Below, in pieces: positions 57,555 through 64,000 of a DNA stretch of 64,000 bases (within the stretch, counting starts at the first letter, position 1; every line of letters begins with the position of its first letter). The stretch comes from an uncultured Clostridia bacterium (GTDB lineage Bacteria; Bacillota; Clostridia; Christensenellales; Borkfalkiaceae): contig CANQSR010000006.1 in the NCBI GenBank assembly GCA_947626575.1, positions 1 to 64,000 on the forward strand. Reading direction: 5' to 3'. The notes below the pieces were generated by a model. The model searched no databases. It was not told the origin of the DNA and worked only from the letters and a program-made list of their open reading frames with translations. The position numbers were made by a program, and so were the translations under genes.

Positions 57555-58829
57555 ATGCACATCAAGCATTACGATTTTTCCAAGAGACCCCTGAAACCCC
57601 GCAAATTCTGGATGTTTTTGGCGCGCGAGTTTGCGATCAAGCCGCGGCTCAAAGGTATGCCCGTCACGGTGGAAAAGATCAACATGGAGGGCATCGAGCC
57701 GCCCTATCTTCTGCTTGCGACGCACGCGAGCATGCTCGATTATCCCCTGATGTACACGGCCATACGGCCGTACAATGCCAACAACGTCGTCGCCATCGAC
57801 GCCGTCCGTGACGTCGGCGATTTTTTCATGCGCCGCCTCGGCTGTATCACCAAGCGCAAGTTCGTCAAGGATTATAACCTCATCCGCCACATGCGCTATT
57901 GCGCCGACCGGTATCATAGCATCGTCTGCGTCTATCCCGAAGCGCGCTATTCCTTCGACGGCACCACTTCGTATGTCCCGCAGTCCGTCGCCAAGATGGC
58001 AAAGCTCATGAAGGTGCCGCTGGTGGCGCTCCGCATGTACGGCACGTTCGTTGCCGCGCCGCAGTGGAACAAGCCGGAGCAGAAGATCCCGCTCCGCGCC
58101 GAACTCGAATGTTTGGCGACGGCGGAGGAACTCGAAAGTCTCTCGTGGCAGGAGACGGATGCGCGCATCCAAAGGGGGATGCAGCGCGACGATTACCTTT
58201 ACCAGCGCGAAAACGACATCCGCATCGCAAATCCCGACCGTGCGGAGGGACTGCATTCCATCCTCTACATGTGTCCGCATTGCGGAAAGCAATTCCAGAT
58301 GTATTCGGGCGGCACGCGGCTTTGGTGCGCCGCCTGCGGCAAGGCGTGGCAGATGAGCGAATACGGCGAACTTGCCGCCGAGGAGGGCGAGACGGAATTT
58401 TCCCATATCCCCGATTGGACGAAGTGGGAGCGCGCGCTCGTGCGCGAAGAAGTGCGCACGGGGCGGTACCGTTTCGAGGCGGAGGTCACCGTACATACGC
58501 TTCCGAATGCCAAGCGTTTTTACGGCCAGGGTATGGGAAAACTCACGCAGACGCCCGAAGGCACGGTCCTCGAATGCACCGCATACGGCGAAAAGCGGAC
58601 GCTCGGCTGGGCGGGTGCGGAGTTGGAGAGCGTGCATATCGAATACGATTATCCCTTCCGAAAGGAGAAGTATAAACACAATATTTTCGGCGACTGCATC
58701 GACATCTCCACGCGCGACGACAGCTATTGGCTGCACCCCGTGGGACTTCGCGACCAGCTCACAAAGTTCTCCTATGCGACGGAGGAGATCTATTTCCTTG
58801 CGCTCGAAAGAGCCAAGGGCGAAAAGTAA
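57555..58829 (+). CDS. PlsC-like acyltransferase with C-terminal zinc-ribbon domain
   Basis: LLLATHASMLDYPLMYTAIRP (HxxxxD), VCVYPEARYSFDGT; C-term CPHCGKQF...WCAACGKAW. Confidence 0.8.
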   Translation: MHIKHYDFSKRPLKPRKFWMFLAREFAIKPRLKGMPVTVEKINMEGIEPPYLLLATHASMLDYPLMYTAIRPYNANNVVAIDAVRDVGDFFMRRLGCITKRKFVKDYNLIRHMRYCADRYHSIVCVYPEARYSFDGTTSYVPQSVAKMAKLMKVPLVALRMYGTFVAAPQWNKPEQKIPLRAELECLATAEELESLSWQETDARIQRGMQRDDYLYQRENDIRIANPDRAEGLHSILYMCPHCGKQFQMYSGGTRLWCAACGKAWQMSEYGELAAEEGETEFSHIPDWTKWERALVREEVRTGRYRFEAEVTVHTLPNAKRFYGQGMGKLTQTPEGTVLECTAYGEKRTLGWAGAELESVHIEYDYPFRKEKYKHNIFGDCIDISTRDDSYWLHPVGLRDQLTKFSYATEEIYFLALERAKGEK

Positions 58830-58842
58830 GGGTTATTAGGCC

Positions 58843-60816
58843 ATGCAAGCGCAAAGCAAAGAGGATCAAAGGCCGCGCATCAATCTGCGGCCTCTTTTGC
58901 TCTGTGCGCTTGGTTTGGTTTTCGGCATCTTCATCTATTACCGTATCCGTTTCGGGGGACTCGCTCCCTCGGATTTTTGTTTTCCGCTCGTCTTTCTCGC
59001 TCTGCTTCTCGTGCCGCCGCGCCCCAAGCGGTTGCTTTTTGCCGCGCTCGCCCTCATCTTGTTTGCGGGCGCGGGCGCGGGTCTTGCCCATCTCGGCGCC
59101 GAACGGTACGCCGCGGGCAAGCCGCAGGGCGAATATGCCGTTTCGGGGACCGTGACGAGCGTCGTCGTGCGGCACGGATACAGCGAGGCGCTTCTTAGCA
59201 GCCTCTTTTTCGGGGGCGAACGCGTGGAGGGAAAACTCACCGTCACCGTCTCCTCCGAACAGGTCCGCGCGGGGGACATCCTGTATTTTGAAGCCACAGT
59301 GACCAAAAACGGCCTACCCATGTCCGGGGATAGCTATTCAGAATACCTCTTTTATTCGGATATCCGTTACGATGCGGGGACGGTGGAATATCACAAGACG
59401 GGGACGTCGCAAAATCCCTTTCTTGCGCTGAATGCGGCGCTATACGACCGCCTGCACGAGGGCATGGACAGGCACGAGGCCGCCGTCGCCTACGCCCTTC
59501 TCACGGGCGATTCGCGCGGCATGGACCAAGGGCTGACGGAGGAAGTGCGAAGCGGCGGCATTGCGCATATCTTTGCCGTTTCTGGCCTGCATATCGGCAT
59601 CCTCTTCGGCGCGGTCTTGCTCCTCTTCAAGCCGATCGGGCGGAAGGCCTTTCTTCCCGCCATCCTCGCCGCCTTTCTCTATACGGCGTTTTGCAACTTT
59701 ACCGTCTCCTCCTGCCGCGCGCTCGTGATGTGCGCCGTCCTCGGCGGATACCGCGCCATCGGCAGGAAATACGACTTCCTTGAAAGCATTTCGCTCGCCG
59801 CGCTCCTCATTTTGCTTTTTTCGCCCGCGGAATGGCTTTCGGCGGGATTCCGCCTCTCCTTCGGCGCGTGCATCGGCCTCGCCCTCTTTTCGGGTCCCTT
59901 CGGGCGGCTTCTCAAAAAGTGCCGCCTGCCCGCGTTCCTTTCAAATTATCTCTCCGCCAACCTCTCCGTACAGCTTTTTACCATGCCCGTCCTGCTCCAA
60001 ACGTTCGGCTATTTCTCGGTATGGGGACTTGTGTTGAACCTCATCTTCATCCCGCTGCTGCCCGTCCTCTTTTTGACGGCGCTGCTCTTTGCGGCGCTCG
60101 CCGTCGCCATCCCGCCCGCAGCCGTTCTCTTGTGCGTCCCCGAAGCGCTGATCTCTGCCATGCTGCTTCTCTTTTCGCTCGGCGACTTCGGACTCGTTCT
60201 GACGGGCTTCTCCTTGGGCACGGGTGCCACGGTTTGGGTCGTCGGCGCGCTTCTCATGAGCGAGCGGGTGCGCATGAAGGCCCTGCTCCGCGGCGCGGCC
60301 GCGGTCTCGCTCGCCGGTATCTTTTCGCTTGCGCTCGTCCTCGAAAACGTCGTATTCACGGGCGCGCGCGGCGAAGTCTTTGCCCGCAGGAGCGGCGGCG
60401 CGCTACTTCTCCGCACGCCCGCGGCGGCCGTTCTCGTCATCGACGGCGGCATCCGCACGAAGGAGCTTACGGACATCCTTTCCCGCCGTTTCGGCGGTAC
60501 GCTCGACGCGGTGTTCGTGGTATCGGAGGACGAACTCGACGGCATCAACCATGCCTTCTTGTTGCCCGCGGAGCATATCTATGCCCGCGACGAGATAGAA
60601 ACGGGCCTCAACGATGCGCCCGTCTCATTTGCGCAGACCGTTGAGACGGGCGGCATGCGGTTTACATACGCGGCGCGGGATAAGCTCATGATATTTTTCG
60701 GGGACGTCTCTTTGGAGGTGGATTTCGGCGGGGAACAGACGCTCGGCACAGATCTCTTCGTGGATGCCTCCGAGAGCTTGCAATTTACGATGCGGGATGG
60801 TATAATATACCTATGA
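58843..60816 (+). CDS. comEC: ComEC/Rec2-family competence protein
   Basis: GDSRGMDQGLTEEVRSGGIAHIFAVSGLHIGILFGAVLLLFKPIGRKAFLPAILAAFLYTAFCNFTVSSCRALVM: competence domain. Confidence 0.92.
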   Translation: MQAQSKEDQRPRINLRPLLLCALGLVFGIFIYYRIRFGGLAPSDFCFPLVFLALLLVPPRPKRLLFAALALILFAGAGAGLAHLGAERYAAGKPQGEYAVSGTVTSVVVRHGYSEALLSSLFFGGERVEGKLTVTVSSEQVRAGDILYFEATVTKNGLPMSGDSYSEYLFYSDIRYDAGTVEYHKTGTSQNPFLALNAALYDRLHEGMDRHEAAVAYALLTGDSRGMDQGLTEEVRSGGIAHIFAVSGLHIGILFGAVLLLFKPIGRKAFLPAILAAFLYTAFCNFTVSSCRALVMCAVLGGYRAIGRKYDFLESISLAALLILLFSPAEWLSAGFRLSFGACIGLALFSGPFGRLLKKCRLPAFLSNYLSANLSVQLFTMPVLLQTFGYFSVWGLVLNLIFIPLLPVLFLTALLFAALAVAIPPAAVLLCVPEALISAMLLLFSLGDFGLVLTGFSLGTGATVWVVGALLMSERVRMKALLRGAAAVSLAGIFSLALVLENVVFTGARGEVFARRSGGALLLRTPAAAVLVIDGGIRTKELTDILSRRFGGTLDAVFVVSEDELDGINHAFLLPAEHIYARDEIETGLNDAPVSFAQTVETGGMRFTYAARDKLMIFFGDVSLEVDFGGEQTLGTDLFVDASESLQFTMRDGIIYL

Positions 60817-61787
60817 AATTCGTTCAGCTTGCAAAGAGCCTCCGCGAAGAGGGGCTTTCGCCCGTCTATCTCATCGAGGGCGAGGACGCGTATTTCCGCG
60901 ACCGCGCCGTGGCCGCCGTGCGCGAAGCGTGCGCACTCACACAGCCCGCCCTCAACGACGTACGATACGAGGGGGAGACGGTGAAGGGCGCGGAAAGCCT
61001 TTCGGCCGAGCTTTGGACGCTGCCCTTCTTCGACGGGCGGCGCATCGTCCGCATCTATGAATACTACCCCGCGGACAAGGAATGGGAGCGCAAATTCGAA
61101 AAGTATTGCGCCGCGCCCTGTCCCTCCACCGTACTCCTTTTTGTGAACACGGGGTCGAAAAAAACCGACTTGAAGCGCAAAAAAGGCGTGACGTTCGTGG
61201 ATTGCGCCAAGGAGGATGAACCCATGCTTTCGCGCTGGGTTTTCGGCATGTGCAAGCGCATGAACGTCTCGGTGGACGGCGACGCGGCAAGCCTTCTCGT
61301 GCGCTATTGCAATTACGACGCCGCGCGCATGTCGCTCGAACTTTCCAAACTCGCCATTCTCGCGGGGGAGGGGGGAAGGATCACGCGCGGAGCGGTCGAG
61401 GAGAACGTCGCCAAGGACGTCGAATATAAGCTCTTCGAACTGACCGATGCCGTGGCGCGCAGGAATTACGGCGATTTTTCCGTCATCCTTTCCGACTTGC
61501 TCGAAAAAGATTACGATGAGAGCGCCGTCCTCTCCGCGCTCACCAATTACTTCCGCACGCTCAGGGAAGTGAGCGGAATGCAGGGGGGAGACGACGCCGT
61601 GGCGGCGGCGCTCGGCATGAAGCGCTATCCCGTGCAGAAAAACCGCGAGACGGCGGCGCGGATGGGGAAGGCGCGCGTGGAGGAGCTGTATCTCGGTTGT
61701 TACCGTTTGGGCGCGGATATGCGCGCCGGCCTTCTCGGAAAGTCGGGCGCGCTCGCGGCCGCCGTCGCAAAAATATTTTTCGGATGA
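60813..61787 (+). CDS. holA: DNA polymerase III subunit delta
   Basis: LSPVYLIEGEDAYFRDRAVAAVREA...LWTLPFFDGRRIVRIYEYYPADKEWERKFEKY...; HolA architecture, follows comEC. Confidence 0.92.
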   Translation: MKFVQLAKSLREEGLSPVYLIEGEDAYFRDRAVAAVREACALTQPALNDVRYEGETVKGAESLSAELWTLPFFDGRRIVRIYEYYPADKEWERKFEKYCAAPCPSTVLLFVNTGSKKTDLKRKKGVTFVDCAKEDEPMLSRWVFGMCKRMNVSVDGDAASLLVRYCNYDAARMSLELSKLAILAGEGGRITRGAVEENVAKDVEYKLFELTDAVARRNYGDFSVILSDLLEKDYDESAVLSALTNYFRTLREVSGMQGGDDAVAAALGMKRYPVQKNRETAARMGKARVEELYLGCYRLGADMRAGLLGKSGALAAAVAKIFFG

Positions 61788-61896
61788 TAAAAACGGCCGA
61801 AAAACATTTTGCATTTTTCCGTCAGTTTGTTATAATGAAATTTGTACTTATCGATTTTGCCGCGCACAGATGCGCGCGGGGGGAGGGGTGAAAGGA

Positions 61897-62730
61897 ATGC
61901 GCACGTTTTCCGAAGTGTGGTCTGCCGTTGTGGCGGTGTTCACGGGTTTCAATTGGGTCATGGCGGTGGAGATCGTGCTTCTCTCCGTCATCATCTACAT
62001 CGTGTTAAAGACGCTTTGGGAAAACAATGCAAGGCGTTATATCTTCGTATATCTGTTGCTCCTGATGGCGACGGGCGTCATCACGCTCTTTTCCACGCAC
62101 TTCGACGGCACCGCGTTCTATATCTTTTTCCTCGTGCTTTCCCTCTTCTTCCTCTTCCTGTTCAGCACGGAGATCAAGCGCAGTATCTGGAATTCGGGCA
62201 AACGCAACCCCATCACGGCTTCCTCCGTGGCAACGGCCAAGATGACCGCCGTCGCCTCGCGTGCGGATGAATACGTCAACAACATCGTGAAGGCGGTGCA
62301 GAATCTCTCCAAAAACGATATCGGCGCGCTCATCGTCCTCTCCAACGGCAACCTTCCCAAGGAGATCATCGAGAGCGGCGTTTCGCTCAATGCGCGCATC
62401 TCGTCCCAGCTCATCGAGGGCATCTTCATTCCCAAGGCGCCCCTCCATGACGGCGCGATGATCATTTACGGCGACCGCATACAGGCCGCGGGGTGCTTCC
62501 TCCCGCTCACGCAGAGGGATTACCCCAAGGATTACGGCACGCGCCACCGCGCGGGCATCGGCATCACCGAAGTCGCCGACGTCTCCACCATCATCGTCTC
62601 CGAGGAGACGGGCATCGTCTCCGTCGCCAAGCGCGGCGAGATCGCCCGCTATGTCGATTCCGAGGGCCTCAAACGGTTTTTGAAGGATTACTATTGGAAG
62701 GAGTTTAACGCGGAGGTGAAGAAGTCATGA
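61897..62730 (+). CDS. cdaA: diadenylate cyclase CdaA
   Basis: LIEGIFIPKAPLHDGAMIIYGDRIQAAGCFLPLTQRDYPKDYGTRHRAGIGITEVADVSTIIVSEETGIVSVA: DisA_N with DGA and RHR motifs. Confidence 0.97.
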   Translation: MRTFSEVWSAVVAVFTGFNWVMAVEIVLLSVIIYIVLKTLWENNARRYIFVYLLLLMATGVITLFSTHFDGTAFYIFFLVLSLFFLFLFSTEIKRSIWNSGKRNPITASSVATAKMTAVASRADEYVNNIVKAVQNLSKNDIGALIVLSNGNLPKEIIESGVSLNARISSQLIEGIFIPKAPLHDGAMIIYGDRIQAAGCFLPLTQRDYPKDYGTRHRAGIGITEVADVSTIIVSEETGIVSVAKRGEIARYVDSEGLKRFLKDYYWKEFNAEVKKS

Positions 62731-62834
62731 AATTTTTGCAGGCGCTGAAAAAGTTCTTTACGCAGAACATCCCCTTGAAACTTCTCGCCCTCGCCGTCGC
62801 GGTCATCTGCGTCGTTGTCGTCAACGTTGTATGA
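62727..62834 (+). CDS. 35-aa single-TM microprotein in the cdaR (YbbR) position
   Basis: MKFLQALKKFFTQNIPLKLLALAVAVICVVVVNVV*; ATGA overlap with cdaA, overlaps the start of the next gene. Confidence 0.6.
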   Translation: MKFLQALKKFFTQNIPLKLLALAVAVICVVVVNVV

Positions 62835-63937
62835 AAGAGCGCCATATCATCATTCCCCGCATTCTCATTCCCCGCGGCGAGGAGATAAAGACGTGGGCGG
62901 CGCCCGCGTCCTATTGCCGTGAAACGATGGAGCGCGCCGCGTCAGTTCCCGCCGCGCTCCGCTTTCTTCTGCCCGAAAACGGGGAGGACGCCGAGGACGA
63001 GGCGGCCCGCATCGAGGCCGCCCGTTCCTATATGTACGACGCCCTCGAAAATACGCTGGAAAAACTCAACCGCGGCGCCATGCTCATCGAACACAAGCGC
63101 GGCAAGGCCGTGCGCTATGGCATCATCGCCGCTTTGGACCTCGAAGCCTATACCATGTCCGAGGGAGAGGCTTCGCCCGTGCGTCCCGCGCAGAAGTTTA
63201 GCATGGCGCGCGCCGAGGCGCTTTCCCGCCTGCGCGAAAATTCCGTTTTGGAATTTTCCTCCGCGGCGGTCTTTTACCGTGATAAGAAAAATAAGATCGT
63301 GCATGCGCTCGGCGAAAATCTCGAAGAGGTCTATGCCTTTGAAGCGGGGGGCGAGCGCATCCGCGGGATGTTCATCCCCGCAGACGCCGCATGGGAAGTG
63401 GCGGACGATATGCACACGCACGGCACGCCGTGCTTTGCCGTCGCCGCAGGCGGGGAAGAGGTCGCGGGCGCAAAGCTGCATTGGGAGCGCGTGAAGAAGG
63501 GGCTTGCCCCCGAAGAGGCGGAAATGCACCCCGCGCGCTATTTTCTTGCCGAGTTTATCAACGTCTATGATCCGGGCCTCACGCTCTCGCCCGTCTGCCG
63601 TATCCTCTCCGACGTGGAGCCGGAGGCGCTTTTCGGCTTCCTTTCGCGCAGGCTGAAATGCGCGCGGGAGGGGAACTGTATCCGCATTTCGGGGCGGGAC
63701 GCCGCGGCTTGCATCCGCGAGACGGACGATGCGCTCGGAGAGTATCTGAAAAAGAACGGCGGCGCGGTGCGGTATGCGGCGCAGTTCCGTGCGGACGACG
63801 AGGCCGTCATCCTTCTGCCCGCGCCCGAAGCGGAGGATATCTTCTCCTATTTGAAAGGCGGCAGGCTCCTGAACGAACACAGCTTCGCCCTCGAAGGCTG
63901 CTATCACTTCGAGGGGAGGGAGATCTCCTATGATTAA
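62831..63937 (+). CDS. DUF1015-family-like protein
   Basis: RGAMLIEHKRGKAVRYGIIAALDLEAYTMSEGEASPVRPAQKFSMARAEALSRLRENSVLEFSSAAVFYRD; HPARYFLAEFINVYDPGLTLSPVCRIL. Confidence 0.65.
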   Translation: MKERHIIIPRILIPRGEEIKTWAAPASYCRETMERAASVPAALRFLLPENGEDAEDEAARIEAARSYMYDALENTLEKLNRGAMLIEHKRGKAVRYGIIAALDLEAYTMSEGEASPVRPAQKFSMARAEALSRLRENSVLEFSSAAVFYRDKKNKIVHALGENLEEVYAFEAGGERIRGMFIPADAAWEVADDMHTHGTPCFAVAAGGEEVAGAKLHWERVKKGLAPEEAEMHPARYFLAEFINVYDPGLTLSPVCRILSDVEPEALFGFLSRRLKCAREGNCIRISGRDAAACIRETDDALGEYLKKNGGAVRYAAQFRADDEAVILLPAPEAEDIFSYLKGGRLLNEHSFALEGCYHFEGREISYD

Positions 63938-64000
63938 GGTATGCAAGTTCGGCGGAACGTCCATGGCCGACGGCATCAATTTTCTTCGCGTCAAGAATAT
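63930..64000 (+). CDS. aspartate kinase, 5' fragment
   Basis: MIKVCKFGGTSMADGINFLRVKN: KFGGTS motif; runs off the right edge. Confidence 0.9.
   Translation, partial: MIKVCKFGGTSMADGINFLRVKN

Noticed and set aside
1-64000. tRNA, rRNA or tmRNA genes
   Set aside because: No cloverleaf or rRNA-like segments were recognised by eye; a tRNAscan/Infernal run would be needed to exclude them.

Overview
64 kb window from a moderately GC-rich, spore-forming Gram-positive genome. SpoIIR and SleB/YpeB, lipoprotein-anchored starch enzymes, and FMN and yybP-ykoY riboswitches suggest a Clostridia-type gut bacterium; this taxonomy is inference. Most of the window is ordinary chromosome: ribU, a malR-malQ-pulA-malEFG-amylase starch locus, trkH/trkA, fba, gap, spoIIR, sleB-ypeB, trmL, cls, mntP, comEC, holA, cdaA and the start of an aspartate kinase. 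The best candidate for an undescribed system is a compact, translationally coupled five-gene cassette at 3.1-8.7 kb. It encodes a ClpP-like peptidase, a Sel1-like/degenerate AAA+-like protein, a soluble VirD4/TraG-like ATPase, a protein with an FtsK-gamma-like winged helix and a DUF1828-like domain, and a DUF1292-like protein. No relaxase, integrase or mating-pore genes are visible nearby. Other non-routine signals are: (i) an interspersed 10-11 bp motif TACC(C)ATGTCC occurring 12 times; (ii) a shared TTTTTCGAAAAA palindrome upstream of the -35 boxes of malR, malQ and the starch-transport operon; (iii) at least four apparently leaderless promoters; (iv) several families of dispersed intergenic fold-back repeats plus a 54-bp minisatellite; (v) giant surface lipoproteins, one carrying an in-frame G9 tract; (vi) a YpeB with a very long charged N-terminal extension; (vii) a 35-aa relic in the cdaR position. 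All calls come from reading the sequence. No database search was run.
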